Below are positions 1 to 9,174 of a DNA stretch of 64,000 nt, in pieces. Numbering within the stretch: the first letter of the stretch is position 1; each line of letters begins with the position of its first letter. The position numbers and the translations under genes are program-made. The notes beneath the pieces are model-generated. The model was not told where the DNA came from and did not search any database. It saw only the letters and a list, made by a program, of their open reading frames with translations. The stretch comes from Acidobacteria bacterium AB60. GTDB taxonomy: Bacteria; Acidobacteriota; Terriglobia; Terriglobales; Acidobacteriaceae. The stretch covers positions 62,001 to 126,000 of the forward strand of contig VANK01000002.1 in the NCBI GenBank assembly GCA_008682415.1. The letters run 5' to 3'.

Positions 1-112
1 CGGCATTGATTGTCGCACCGCCCCCTTCCGGGTGGAAACACCACTCGTCCCTTTCCCCGCCCGCTCCTCGCGGGCCGCCTGGACCTTGCTACCATTCAGT
101 CGAGAGTTCAAC

Positions 113-1018
113 ATGTCGAACGTCGACAGCCCGCATTCACCCGGCGCCCGCTTCCGCGCCGCCCTCCAGCTCGAAAGGCCCCTCCAGGTCGCCGGCGCCA
201 TCAACGCCTACACCGCTCGCATGGCTGAAGCCACCGGCTTTCGCGCCCTCTACCTCTCCGGCGGAGGCGTCGCCGCCAACTCCCTTGGCCTCCCCGACCT
301 CGGCATCAGCACCATGGAAGATGTCCTCACCGACGTCCGCCGCATCACCGACGCTTCCTCTCTCCCCCTCCTCGTCGACATCGACACCGGCTGGGGATCC
401 GCCTTCAACATCGCCCGCACCATTCGCTCCATGATCAAGGCCGGCGCCGCCGCCGCGCACATCGAAGATCAGGTCGGCGCCAAGCGCTGCGGCCATCGCC
501 CCGGCACAGAGCTCGTCCCCGCCGCCGAGATGGTCGACCGCATCAAGGCCGCCGTCGACGCCCGCACCGACCCCCACTTCGTCCTCATGGCTCGCACCGA
601 CGCCCTCGCCAATGAAGGCCTTGCCGCCGCCATCGATCGCGCCCAGGCCTACGTCGCCGCCGGCGCCGACATGATCTTCGCGGAGGCCGTCACCACCCTC
701 GCCCAGTACACCCAGTTCCGCCAGGCCCTCGGCGTCCCCATCCTCGCCAACATCACCGAGTTCGGACAGACCCCCCTCTTCACCCGCGACGAACTCGCCG
801 CCGCCGGCGTCGACATCGTCCTCTACTGCTGCGGAGCCTATCGAGCCATGAACGCCGCAGCCCTCAAGGTCTACCAGGCCATTCGCGCCGAGGGCACCCA
901 GCGCTCCGTGGTCGACCTCATGCAGTCGCGCGCCGACCTCTACCGCTACCTCGACTACCACGCCTACGAAGCCAAGCTCGACGAGCTCTTCGCCCAGAAC
1001 AGGAAGCCTGCCGAATGA
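113..1018 (+). CDS. prpB: Methylisocitrate lyase
   Basis: Cleaves 2-methylisocitrate to pyruvate and succinate, the last step of the methylcitrate cycle in the cytoplasm. The 301-aa protein has the ICL/PEP-mutase TIM-barrel layout: a VDIDTGWG metal-binding segment at about residues 88-95 and the catalytic loop KRCGH at 124-128 (Cys126), followed by an ARTDA segment. Length fits PrpB. I chose the ATG at 113 rather than 32 because family homology begins about there and the upstream extension looks non-coding. It heads the prpB-prpC-prpD run; its stop overlaps the next ATG. Family call is firm. Confidence 0.95.
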   Translation: MSNVDSPHSPGARFRAALQLERPLQVAGAINAYTARMAEATGFRALYLSGGGVAANSLGLPDLGISTMEDVLTDVRRITDASSLPLLVDIDTGWGSAFNIARTIRSMIKAGAAAAHIEDQVGAKRCGHRPGTELVPAAEMVDRIKAAVDARTDPHFVLMARTDALANEGLAAAIDRAQAYVAAGADMIFAEAVTTLAQYTQFRQALGVPILANITEFGQTPLFTRDELAAAGVDIVLYCCGAYRAMNAAALKVYQAIRAEGTQRSVVDLMQSRADLYRYLDYHAYEAKLDELFAQNRKPAE

Positions 1019-1380
1019 GCACCGATCCCTTCATCAGCCACAAAATCCACTTCCTCGGCGAGCTGGAGGGCCCACCCGTGCAGGAGTTCAAACACCAGCT
1101 CTCCGCTTATCTCAGCTGCGAACACCAGATCCGCAAGGCCTTCCTCGTCCGCATCAACCGCGAGGAATCTCCCAAGCCCCGCCTCGCCCTCTGCCTTGTC
1201 GGCGAGCGCACCAACGCCATCGAGCTCGCCCGCACCGTCGGCGCCATCTTCAAAGAACTCTTCCCCGGAGCGGACAACATGGAGGTCGTCTTCCTCAACG
1301 ACCCGCAGATCCGCGAGGTCACCCTCCTCGCCCAGCCTTTTTATGTGTCCGACGGCTCCGATCAATGCCGTCCAAATTGA
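1015..1380 (+). CDS. Small protein resembling the SseB C-terminal domain
   Basis: This 121-aa protein starts in an ATGA overlap with prpB, so it is translationally coupled to the methylcitrate operon. It has no signal peptide or membrane segment. The pattern of a VxxAFLVRI strand, a [10 protein letters not shown] strand and a C-terminal [13 protein letters not shown] strand resembles the C-terminal domain of enhanced serine sensitivity protein SseB; this is a weak resemblance recalled from the family. No catalytic motif is visible. Its conserved position suggests a role linked to propionate metabolism, but that is inference. Confidence 0.7.
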   Translation: MSTDPFISHKIHFLGELEGPPVQEFKHQLSAYLSCEHQIRKAFLVRINREESPKPRLALCLVGERTNAIELARTVGAIFKELFPGADNMEVVFLNDPQIREVTLLAQPFYVSDGSDQCRPN

Positions 1381-1450
1381 TATCCCACCTTCGTTGCTGG
1401 ACACTCTTTCGCCGCATCCATTACGTTGATCCTCGCTGGAGCCCGCACGC

Positions 1451-2605
1451 ATGAGCCAGACCGAGCCCGCCGCCTTCAAACCCAAGAAATCCGTCGCCCT
1501 CTCTGGAACCCCCGCCGGTAACACCGCCCTCTGCACCGTCGGGCACAGCGGCAACGACCTCCACTATCGCGGCTACGACATCCACGACCTCGCCCGTCAC
1601 TGCGAGTTCGAAGAGGTCGCCTGGCTGCTCATCCACGGCAAGCTTCCCAACACTGTCGAGCTCACCGCCTACAAGACCTCGCTCGCCCAGGTCCGCAGCC
1701 TCCCCGCCGCCGTCAAGCAGGCTCTCGAACTCCTTCCGCCCACAGCCCATCCCATGGACGTCCTCCGCACCGGCGTCTCCGTCCTCGGCTGCGTGCGCCC
1801 GGAGGCCCTCGATCACAACGAGGAAGACGCGCGCGCCATCGCCGACTGCCTCCTCGCCTCCCTCGGCTCCATGCTCCTCTACTGGCACCACTACGCGCGC
1901 AACGGCCGCCGCATCGAGGTCGAAGCCGGCGAAAACTCCATCGCCGCCCACTTCCTCCACCTCCTCCATGGCCAGCCGCCCTCCGCCGAGTGGGTCGCCG
2001 CCATGCAAACCTCCCTCATCCTCTACGCCGAGCACGAGTTCAACGCCTCCACCTTCACCGCGCGCGTCATAGCCGGCACCGGCTCCGACATGTACTCCTG
2101 CATCACCGGCGCCATCGGCGCCCTCAAGGGCCCCAAGCACGGCGGCGCCAACGAGGTCGCCCTCGAGATCCAGAACCGCTACCCCACCCCGGGCGAAGCT
2201 GAACAGGACATCCGACGCCGCGTCGCCAATCGCGAGGTCATCATCGGCTTCGGCCATCCCGTCTACACCATCAGCGACCCCCGCAGCGACATCATCAAAG
2301 ACGTCTCCCGCGAGCTCGCCGAGTCCGCCGGCGGCCTCACCCACTTCGAGATCGCCGCCCGCATCGAGGGCGTCATGTTCGAAACCAAGCGCATGTTCCC
2401 CAACCTCGACTGGTTCAGCGCCGTCGCCTACCACCAGATGGGCATCCCCATCGACCTCTTTACTCCCCTCTTCGTCATCGCCCGCACCGCCGGCTGGTCC
2501 GCCCACGTCCTCGAACAGCGCGCCGACGGCAAGATCATCCGCCCCTCCGCCCACTACACCGGACCCGAACCGCAAAAGTTCGTCCCCATCGAACAGCGCG
2601 ATTAA
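1451..2605 (+). CDS. prpC: 2-methylcitrate synthase
   Basis: Condenses propionyl-CoA with oxaloacetate to 2-methylcitrate. The 384-aa citrate-synthase fold shows all three catalytic positions: His230 in GPKHGGANE, His269 in GFGHPVY and Asp320 in NLDWFSA; His195 lies in EHEFNAS. The short single-domain length and operon with prpB and prpD favour methylcitrate synthase over TCA citrate synthase, though substrate preference cannot be proved from sequence. It lies 70 bp after the SseB-like gene and 33 bp before a small secreted-protein gene. Confidence 0.94.
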   Translation: MSQTEPAAFKPKKSVALSGTPAGNTALCTVGHSGNDLHYRGYDIHDLARHCEFEEVAWLLIHGKLPNTVELTAYKTSLAQVRSLPAAVKQALELLPPTAHPMDVLRTGVSVLGCVRPEALDHNEEDARAIADCLLASLGSMLLYWHHYARNGRRIEVEAGENSIAAHFLHLLHGQPPSAEWVAAMQTSLILYAEHEFNASTFTARVIAGTGSDMYSCITGAIGALKGPKHGGANEVALEIQNRYPTPGEAEQDIRRRVANREVIIGFGHPVYTISDPRSDIIKDVSRELAESAGGLTHFEIAARIEGVMFETKRMFPNLDWFSAVAYHQMGIPIDLFTPLFVIARTAGWSAHVLEQRADGKIIRPSAHYTGPEPQKFVPIEQRD

Positions 2606-2638
2606 GCGATACTCTCTTACAAAAGGATCCCGAAAAAT

Positions 2639-3139
2639 ATGACCCGCAAAAAATATGGTTCCGTCGCGGCCCTCGCTTTGCTCTGTGCCCTCATTACGCT
2701 TCCCTCAAGCTTTGCCCCAGCACAGTCCAAAGCCGAGCCGGCCAAATGCGAAAAGCCCACCGTCGTCGACGACCCCACCTATAAGCCCGGGCAGGTCTGG
2801 AGCTACAAAAACCGCCCCGGCGAGGATGCCTCCACCATCACTATCCTCAAGGTCGAAACCACCTCCAAAATGGGAACCATCGTCCACGTCCGCATCGACA
2901 AGTTCAACCTCGAAAACTGCAAGGGCAACAAGGGCGACTCCTCCATGGACCATGCCCCCTTCTCCCGCGTGGCCATCAACAAGAGCGTGGTCAAACTCCT
3001 GCGCACCGAAAAAGATGTCCCCGACTTCAGCGAAGGCTACAACGACTGGCTCTCGCACTGCGGGGGCATCTACACCATGCCCGTCGCCGAAGCCCTCACC
3101 CTCACCAACAAAACCATGAAGGATCACGGCTGCAACTGA
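2639..3139 (+). CDS. Hypothetical secreted protein in the prp operon
   Basis: The 166-aa product begins with a typical signal peptide (charged MTRKK, hydrophobic core, cleavage after about residue 28, FAPAQS). The mature part contains a PGQVWSYKNRPGEDASTITILKVE segment of beta character and paired cysteines late in the chain. I do not recognise the family. Its stop TGA overlaps the prpD ATG, so it is co-transcribed. A secreted protein wedged between prpC and prpD is unusual and its role is unknown. Confidence 0.8.
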   Translation: MTRKKYGSVAALALLCALITLPSSFAPAQSKAEPAKCEKPTVVDDPTYKPGQVWSYKNRPGEDASTITILKVETTSKMGTIVHVRIDKFNLENCKGNKGDSSMDHAPFSRVAINKSVVKLLRTEKDVPDFSEGYNDWLSHCGGIYTMPVAEALTLTNKTMKDHGCN

Positions 3140-4587
3140 TGTCGTCCCATATCAGCAACAACTGTCCCCCCTTCGACCAGGTCCTCACCGACATCGCCGA
3201 CTACGCCCTCGACTACCAGGTCACCAGCGACCTCGCGTACTCCACCGCCCGCGCCTGCCTCATCGACACCCTCGGCTGCGGCCTCGAGGCCCTCGAATAC
3301 CCCGCCTGCACCAAGCTCCTCGGCCCCATCGTTCCCGGAACCGTCGTCCCCAACGGCGCGCGCGTCCCCGGCACCACCCATCAGCTCGATCCCGTCCAGG
3401 CCGCCTTCAACATCGGCGCCATCATCCGCTGGCTCGACTTCAACGACACCTGGCTCGCCGCCGAATGGGGACATCCCTCCGACAACCTCGGCGCCATCCT
3501 CGCCACCGCCGACTGGCTCTCCCGCACAGCCATTGCCGCAAACAAACCGCCACTCCTCATGCGCGATGTGCTGACCGCCATGATCAAGGCTCACGAGATC
3601 CAGGGCTGCCTCGCCCTCGAAAACTCCTTCAACAAGGTGGGCCTCGATCACGTCGTCCTCGTCAAAGTCGCTTCCACCGCCGTCGTCTGCAAGCTCCTCG
3701 GCCTCACCCGCGACCAGACCCTCAACGCGCTCTCCCTCGCCTGGGTCGACGGACAGTCCCTCCGCACCTATCGCCACGCCCCCAATACCGGGTCGCGCAA
3801 AAGCTGGGCCGCTGGCGACGCCACCTCCCGCGCCGTGCGCCTCGCCCTCATCGCCCAGGCCGGCGAGATGGGCTACCCCTCCGTCCTCACCGCCAAAACC
3901 TGGGGCTTCTACGACGTCTCCTTCCGCGGCAACGCATTCAAGTTCCAGCGCCCCTACGGCTCCTACGTCATGGAGAACGTCCTCTTCAAAATCAGCTTCC
4001 CCGCTGAGTTCCACGCCCAGACCGCCGTTGAAGCCGCCATGAAACTCCACGCCCGCCTCGCCCAGCGCAACCTCGATGCCTCTGCCATTGGCGAGATCAC
4101 CGTCCGCACCCACGAGGCCTGCATCCGCATCATCGACAAGAAAGGCCCCCTCGCCAACCCCGCCGATCGCGACCACTGTGTCCAATACATGATCGCCGTC
4201 CCTCTCCTCTATGGCCGCCTTACCGCCGCCGACTACGAAGACTCCGTCGCATCCGACCCGCGTATCGACGCACTGCGCGCCCGCATCACCTGCATCGAAG
4301 AGCCGCAGTTCACCCGCGACTACCACGACCCCGACAAGCGTTCGATTGCGAACTCCCTCCGCGCCGTCCTCAACGACGGCACCATCCTCGAAGAAACCGT
4401 CGAATACCCCATCGGCCATCGCCGCCGCCGCGAAGAAGGCCTTCCTCTCCTCGTCGAGAAATTCAAGACCAACCTCCGCCGCCGCTTCCCCCAGGCACAG
4501 CAGGAGCGCATCCTCGCCGCCTCCCTCCATCCCCAACAACTCGACGCCATGCCCGTCCACGCCTACGTCGACCTCTATATCCCGTAG
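3139..4587 (+). CDS. prpD: 2-methylcitrate dehydratase (MmgE/PrpD family)
   Basis: Dehydrates 2-methylcitrate to 2-methylaconitate. The 482-aa protein has the PrpD hallmarks LDFNDTWLAAEWGHPSDN near residue 100 and the GNAFKFQRPYGSY segment in the middle. Length agrees with PrpD. The ATG overlaps the preceding stop. No AcnD, PrpF or PrpE gene is visible in the window, so rehydration presumably depends on an aconitase elsewhere. The 3' end is followed by a 75-bp gap before the next gene. Confidence 0.94.
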   Translation: MSSHISNNCPPFDQVLTDIADYALDYQVTSDLAYSTARACLIDTLGCGLEALEYPACTKLLGPIVPGTVVPNGARVPGTTHQLDPVQAAFNIGAIIRWLDFNDTWLAAEWGHPSDNLGAILATADWLSRTAIAANKPPLLMRDVLTAMIKAHEIQGCLALENSFNKVGLDHVVLVKVASTAVVCKLLGLTRDQTLNALSLAWVDGQSLRTYRHAPNTGSRKSWAAGDATSRAVRLALIAQAGEMGYPSVLTAKTWGFYDVSFRGNAFKFQRPYGSYVMENVLFKISFPAEFHAQTAVEAAMKLHARLAQRNLDASAIGEITVRTHEACIRIIDKKGPLANPADRDHCVQYMIAVPLLYGRLTAADYEDSVASDPRIDALRARITCIEEPQFTRDYHDPDKRSIANSLRAVLNDGTILEETVEYPIGHRRRREEGLPLLVEKFKTNLRRRFPQAQQERILAASLHPQQLDAMPVHAYVDLYIP

Positions 4588-4662
4588 GCATCGCATTTGC
4601 GGAGTTTTTCATCGTGCGTTCACAAAAGCACCGCGGAACCCCGATTTAAAGTGAACTTGCAA

Positions 4663-5520
4663 ATGATCCCCTGGCGCCTCGTCCTCCTTGCCATCCTTGG
4701 CACCATCGCGAATCCGGCACTCCTCCGCGCCCAGATGCCCTTCTACACCGACAACGCCGATGTCACCGACCTCGGCACCCTGCACATCGAGATCTACAAC
4801 GAGTACGACGGGCTGCAGTCCGCCCAGTACCCCGATCTCCGCCAGAACACCGCCAACTTCAAGGTCAACTACGGCCTCCCCCGCGGCCTCGAGCTCGACT
4901 TCGATATCCCCTGGCTCGACATCTACCGCGCCCCCGGTGCTCAGGCCTCAAACGGCAACGGCGATGCCGACATGGGTATCAAGTGGAACTTCCGCAAGTC
5001 CACCACCCCGCTCAGGGTCCCCGCCCTCTCCGCCAGCCTCTACATCGAATTCCCCACCGGCAATGAAAAGCAGGAGCTCGGCTCCGGGCTCGCCGACTAC
5101 TGGCTCAACTCCATCGCCGAAGAGCCCCTCTCCGACAAGACCCGCGTCAACGCCAACTTCGGATTCCTCTTCGCCGGCAACACCAGCACCGGCGTCCTCG
5201 GCACTCAGAACACCCGCGGGCACGTCTATACTGGCGGCCTCTCCGTCGCCCACGACTTCTCCCCCCGCGTCAGCCTCGGGATCGAGGCCTATGGCGCGAT
5301 CGCCGACAAGAGCGCCCTCGGCAAAGACCAGCTTCAGGGCCTCGCCGGCGGCTCCTACCAACTCACGAAAACTACCGCCTTCACCTTCGCCCTCCTCGGC
5401 GGCAGCCACATCGCCGCTCCCCGGATCGGCGGTCAGATCGGCTTTGAAGTAGACTTTCCTCTGCGCCACGCCCCAAATCCAAGCCAACTCGGGCCATCCC
5501 CACTCTGGAGAATCCCATGA
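4663..5520 (+). CDS. Outer-membrane beta-barrel-like protein (MetA-pathway/phenol transporter type)
   Basis: The 285-aa protein starts MIPWRLVLLAILG with a signal peptide ending about ALLRAQ, followed by alternating strands such as LHIEIYNEYDG, LELDFDIPWLDIYR and a C-terminal GGQIGFEVDFPL, consistent with an outer-membrane barrel of the type annotated 'MetA-pathway of phenol degradation'. I prefer the ATG at 4663 over 4597 because only this gives a clean signal peptide. The stop overlaps the next start (ATGA), implying co-expression with the cNMP-binding protein. Substrate unknown. Confidence 0.7.
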   Translation: MIPWRLVLLAILGTIANPALLRAQMPFYTDNADVTDLGTLHIEIYNEYDGLQSAQYPDLRQNTANFKVNYGLPRGLELDFDIPWLDIYRAPGAQASNGNGDADMGIKWNFRKSTTPLRVPALSASLYIEFPTGNEKQELGSGLADYWLNSIAEEPLSDKTRVNANFGFLFAGNTSTGVLGTQNTRGHVYTGGLSVAHDFSPRVSLGIEAYGAIADKSALGKDQLQGLAGGSYQLTKTTAFTFALLGGSHIAAPRIGGQIGFEVDFPLRHAPNPSQLGPSPLWRIP

Positions 5521-6368
5521 CCTGCAAGCCGGAAATGCTCAAGAGCGTCCCCCTCTTCTCCTTGCTTGATGACGACGAGACCGCCGTCCTCGCCAGTCAG
5601 GTCGATGTCAAAACCTTCGCTGCCCGCGAGCGCATCTACAAGGCAGGAGAACCAGGCACCCACGCCTACGTCGTCGTCTCCGGCAAGGTCCGCATCACCA
5701 CCATCGACGAAGACCAGCAGGACGTCGTCGTCGATGAGCCCGGCAAAGGCGAGTTCTTCGGCTTCGCCTCCATGCTCGAACAGACTCCCCACCACACCAG
5801 CGCCCTCGCCGAAGAGGAATGCGTCTGCCTCGAAGTCTCCCGCGACGACATCGCCACCCTCCTGCAGCGCAAGCCCATGGCCGGCATGGACCTCCTCACC
5901 ACCCTCGGCCACCAGATCCACGTCACGCATCAACTGGTCCGCCTGCGCGCCGCCCGCAATCCCAACGAGGTCATCGAAAAGGAAATGACCTGGGGCGAAC
6001 GCCTCGCCGACAAGGTGGCCTCCTTCGGTGGCTCCTGGACCTTCATCATTACCTTCTCCGTCGTCCTCACCGTCTACGCCAGCGTCAACGTCCTGCTCGA
6101 CAAAAAGGCCTGGGACCCCTATCCCTTCATTCTCCTCAACCTCTTTCTCTCCATGCTCGCCGCCATCCAGGCCCCGGTCATCATGATGAGCCAGAACCGC
6201 CAGGATCTGAAAGACCGCCTCCGCGGCGAACTCGACTTCGACGTCAACCGCCGCGCCGAAGCCGAGATCCAGTCCCTCACCCGAAAAATCAACCTCCTCG
6301 ACGAAAAATTCGACGACCTCTCCGCACTCCTTCGCGAGAAAAACAGCGTCACTCAACCCGTGCGCTGA
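5517..6368 (+). CDS. Cyclic-nucleotide-binding domain fused to DUF1003 membrane domain
   Basis: Residues about 1-120 form a Crp-like cNMP-binding fold (LFSLLDDDE, GEPGTHAYVVVSGKVRI, GEFFGFASMLEQTPHHTSALAEE). No helix-turn-helix follows; instead residues about 150-250 carry the DUF1003 signature, with a FGGSWTFII segment, two transmembrane helices and the AAIQAPVIMMSQNRQDLKDR motif, then a coiled-coil tail. It is therefore a probable nucleotide-responsive inner-membrane protein, not a transcription factor. It is translationally coupled to the upstream barrel gene and overlaps the convergent hydrolase by 20 bp. Confidence 0.88.
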   Translation: MTCKPEMLKSVPLFSLLDDDETAVLASQVDVKTFAARERIYKAGEPGTHAYVVVSGKVRITTIDEDQQDVVVDEPGKGEFFGFASMLEQTPHHTSALAEEECVCLEVSRDDIATLLQRKPMAGMDLLTTLGHQIHVTHQLVRLRAARNPNEVIEKEMTWGERLADKVASFGGSWTFIITFSVVLTVYASVNVLLDKKAWDPYPFILLNLFLSMLAAIQAPVIMMSQNRQDLKDRLRGELDFDVNRRAEAEIQSLTRKINLLDEKFDDLSALLREKNSVTQPVR

Positions 6369-7491
6369 CGCGCTCTCCGGTTATTGAGGTCTCTCCGCCT
6401 GTTTCGCCCGTCGCGCCCGCTCCACCTGCCCGCTCCAGCGCCAGCGGTCGCACATGGCTCAACAACAGCCGCAGGAATTCATCGGGCTGCAGAAACGCCG
6501 CGAAGTGCCCGGCATCGGCAATCAGCGCGAAATGCTTCTCCGGCGCAACTACATCCTCGAAATAGGCCCGCGCCAGCGCCGGTGTGGTCAGCACATCGCA
6601 CGCGCCCTGAAAGACAAAGAACGGAATCTCGAAGCGCACACCCTCCGTCCAGGCATCGAAACGCACCATCTCCCCCAGAAGCTCCTCCGTGCTGAAGTGC
6701 ATTCCTTGCACAAAGGCCCGGATATCGCGAAGACTCCATCCCGGCGCATGCCACACAGCGTCCTTCAACAGTTTCATGGCCCTGCGGAAACCGGCCGCAT
6801 CCGACCGCATCGTCCAGCGCGCCACCGCTTCGTAGTCCCTGGCGCTCCAGCGCGTCGGGTCAGCCCCCTTGCGCTCCATCTCCCGAACTCCCCGCATCGC
6901 GCGCTGCGCCCGCAGTCGCTCCACCACGGCCGCGTGGCCCTGCTCCCGTCGCCGCCTCATCCCCGTGTTCTGATCCACGCCCACATATGCGTAGAACAGC
7001 TCGGGACGCCGGCGCGCAACCCTCATCCCAAACGTCGTTCCCAGGGAACTGGCCAACAGCACGATCCGCTCTTTGCCTAGCCGCTTCCGCGCATACTCCG
7101 CCACCTCCTCCGCGTCCCGTGCAAGCTGCTCCAGGCTGAGCGGCCTGCATCCGGCAGCCCTATTCCGTCGATAGGTGCGGCCCCCGCCCCGCTGATCCCA
7201 TTGCACAATCGTGAAGTGTTCCTCCCACCGGCGCATGTGCGGCGCAAACATCGTGTAGGAACTCCCCGGCCCTCCATGCAGCACAAGAAGCACAGGATTC
7301 TCCCGGTCCTCTCCGCGAATCCCAATCCATTGATCGATTCCCCCGATGCGCGCAAACCCCTCCTCCACAACGCCGCGCGGACTTCGGATCCCCATCTCCG
7401 CGCGTGTAGCCCGCTGGCGCGCGCTCCTCCGCAACAGCACCGTCAACGCCATCCCCACGCACGCAGCCAACACCAAACCCAGATACACCAT
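6349..7491 (-). CDS. Membrane-anchored alpha/beta hydrolase (proline iminopeptidase-like)
   Basis: The 380-aa protein has an N-terminal hydrophobic anchor (MVYLGLVLAACVGMALTVLL), the oxyanion motif HGGPGSS, WDQRGGGRT typical of proline iminopeptidases, and a nucleophile elbow read as ASSLG, with Ala in the first position where Gly is usual. A late GHF segment probably holds the catalytic His. It diverges from a TetR gene and its start lies about 19 bp from a perfect dyad, so it is the likely target of that repressor. Substrate unknown. Confidence 0.85.
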   Translation of the reverse strand: MVYLGLVLAACVGMALTVLLRRSARQRATRAEMGIRSPRGVVEEGFARIGGIDQWIGIRGEDRENPVLLVLHGGPGSSYTMFAPHMRRWEEHFTIVQWDQRGGGRTYRRNRAAGCRPLSLEQLARDAEEVAEYARKRLGKERIVLLASSLGTTFGMRVARRRPELFYAYVGVDQNTGMRRRREQGHAAVVERLRAQRAMRGVREMERKGADPTRWSARDYEAVARWTMRSDAAGFRRAMKLLKDAVWHAPGWSLRDIRAFVQGMHFSTEELLGEMVRFDAWTEGVRFEIPFFVFQGACDVLTTPALARAYFEDVVAPEKHFALIADAGHFAAFLQPDEFLRLLLSHVRPLALERAGGAGATGETGGETSITGERVSARVE

Positions 7492-7509
7492 CGTCAGTCA
7501 GCTCCTAAT

Positions 7510-7526
7510 TGTGTATCATATACACA
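7510..7526. promoter_or_regulatory. Perfect dyad, probable TetR operator
   Basis: TGTGTAT-CAT-ATACACA has two perfect 7-bp arms around 3 bp. It sits in the 90-bp divergent gap between the hydrolase and the TetR gene, where such repressors normally bind both promoters. Confidence 0.75.
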
Positions 7527-7581
7527 GTTCGCAGCGCCGCCGTCAACATCAGTAGACAATCCCGCCCATTACCCTCAGATC

Positions 7582-8358
7582 ATGAAGAGCTCCAGAACTG
7601 GAAAAGGCCCTGATCCCTCCGCCAGACGAAGCGGGAAACCGGCTCGTGCTCGCGGTCCCAGGCCCGGCTACAGCCCCCTCGAAGTCGGAAAGGCTGCCAT
7701 CCGCATCGCCGACAAGGAGGGCCTGGAGGCCGTCACCATGCAGCGGGTCGCGCGCGAGCTCGGCCTCACCACCATGGCCGTCTATCGCTACTTCCCCGGA
7801 AAAGCCGAACTGATGGCCGTCATGATCGACTCCGCGGGAGAATCCTCCCCCGCATTTCACGACTCTGCCCTTTCGTGGAACGATCGTATGCGCGCATGGG
7901 CGCGCAGCTGCGCCGCCATCTACCGCAACCACCCCTGGTTTCTCGAGGCCACTTCCATCCGCCGCACGCCCCTGGGTCCCAATGAGCTCTCCTGGATGGA
8001 GTCCGCCCTCGCCATCCTCACCGAGGCCGGACTGCCGCCCGCCAAGGCATACAACGCCTTCTTCGCCATCATTGGTCACGTCCGCGCCCATGCCATGTTC
8101 CACGCGATGGCACGGCTCGCAGTCTCCCCGCGTGAGGGAACACAGGACCTCGCCCACACCCTCCAGTCCCACCCCGCAACCTACCCCACCCTCTACGCCG
8201 CGCTCCAGGCCGGCGCCTTCCAGGCCGGCGCCGCCGAAGCCTTCGAATTCGGCCTCACCTGCATCCTCGACGGAATCGCCGTCCAGGTGCGCACCGCCTC
8301 GTCAGCCAATACCCCCACACTCCGGGAGCCCAAAACCCGGCGAGGGCCCGGCAAATAA
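7582..8358 (+). CDS. TetR-family transcriptional regulator
   Basis: The 258-aa protein has a basic N-terminal tail of about 40 residues and then the TetR HTH: AAIRIADKEGLEAVTMQRVARELGLTTMAVYRYFPGKAELMAVMID. The C-terminal half resembles the TetR_C ligand-binding region. I chose the ATG at 7582 because the open frame upstream runs through the operator and the divergent hydrolase gene. It probably represses itself and the divergent hydrolase through the dyad 56 bp upstream. The inducer is unknown. Confidence 0.9.
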   Translation: MKSSRTGKGPDPSARRSGKPARARGPRPGYSPLEVGKAAIRIADKEGLEAVTMQRVARELGLTTMAVYRYFPGKAELMAVMIDSAGESSPAFHDSALSWNDRMRAWARSCAAIYRNHPWFLEATSIRRTPLGPNELSWMESALAILTEAGLPPAKAYNAFFAIIGHVRAHAMFHAMARLAVSPREGTQDLAHTLQSHPATYPTLYAALQAGAFQAGAAEAFEFGLTCILDGIAVQVRTASSANTPTLREPKTRRGPGK

Positions 8359-8359
8359 C

Positions 8360-8389
8360 CTGACCGACCCTCCGCCCATGGGTTATACT
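8360..8389 (+). promoter_or_regulatory. Candidate sigma-70 promoter
   Basis: CTGACC, an 18-bp spacer and TATACT lie 39 bp before the ATG of the small secreted protein. The match is moderate. Confidence 0.5.
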
Positions 8390-8428
8390 CCGGGTCGCAA
8401 TCAACTAGTTTTTTCGGGAGGATTTTGG

Positions 8429-8953
8429 ATGCGTCTCAATCGTTTGTTCCGGTTTGCCCTGCTCGCCCCTCTCGCGCTCGGCCTGCTGCTGGCCCCGGGA
8501 GCGCTCATCGCACAGGCAGGCGGCGACCAGCTCCTCAAGCCGGCCGACACCCAGAAGCTCTTCGCCGACAAGGTCTACTACAAAGGCCAGTCCGCCCCCA
8601 CCCAGCTCCGCAACTCCGGCGGCGTCAAGTTCTCTGACGGCTCCTACGTCCTCGCCACCCTCGTCGACAACAGCGGCTACTCCAGCGACGTCCAGGCCAA
8701 GTACCAGGCCTACTTCATCACCGAGATCCCCCTCAAGATCGGCGGCCACGACCTCCCCGCCGGCATCTACGGCGTCGGCTTCGTCGCGGATAACAAGTTC
8801 ATCGTCACCGACGTCGGCGCCCACGACCTCTTCACCGTCGACTCAACCACCGACGAAGCCATGAAGCGCCCCACCCCTCTCCAGGTCACTGCCGACCCCG
8901 CCGGCGGCTACCGCCTCTACTCCGGCCGCCGCTACGTCCCGTTCAACAAGTAA
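8429..8953 (+). CDS. Hypothetical secreted protein
   Basis: The 174-aa product begins MRLNRLFRFALLAPLALGLLL with a signal peptide ending near ALIAQA. The mature chain is beta-rich (KFSDGSYVLATLVDNSGYSSDVQAKYQAYFITE, then GGHDLPAGIYGVGF). I do not recognise the family. A strong Shine-Dalgarno GGGAGGA at 8416-8422 fixes the start, although the open frame extends much further upstream inside the TetR gene. A candidate promoter lies just upstream. It is followed by a repeat cluster. Confidence 0.8.
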   Translation: MRLNRLFRFALLAPLALGLLLAPGALIAQAGGDQLLKPADTQKLFADKVYYKGQSAPTQLRNSGGVKFSDGSYVLATLVDNSGYSSDVQAKYQAYFITEIPLKIGGHDLPAGIYGVGFVADNKFIVTDVGAHDLFTVDSTTDEAMKRPTPLQVTADPAGGYRLYSGRRYVPFNK

Positions 8954-8963
8954 ACGGATCTCC

Positions 8964-9171
8964 GTGCCCCGGCACAAAAGTCCCGTGCCCCGGCACAAAA
9001 GTCCCGTGCCCCGGCACAGAAGTCCCGTGCCCCGTCCTTGCGGCTTTTTTCTGCCGCAAGGGCGGGAAAGCAACAACCTCACCCCTCCGCAATCTGCCCC
9101 GCACGTCGCCCCCGTGCCCCGTCCTTGCGGCTTTTTCCTGCCGCAAGGGCGGGAAAGCAACAACCTCACCC
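8964..9171. repeat. Tandem 21-bp units plus two hairpin repeats
   Basis: Three units of period 21 bp (starts 8964, 8985, 9006), each containing the inverted repeat GTGCC-CC-GGCAC, lead into a hairpin element at 9027-9069 that opens GTGCCCCGTCCTTGCGG and closes CCGCAAGGGCGGG. The hairpin element with its CAACAACCTCACC tail recurs at 9114-9171. The region fills the gap between two genes and can form several strong stems, so it may also terminate transcription. Confidence 0.85.
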
Positions 9172-9174
9172 GTC

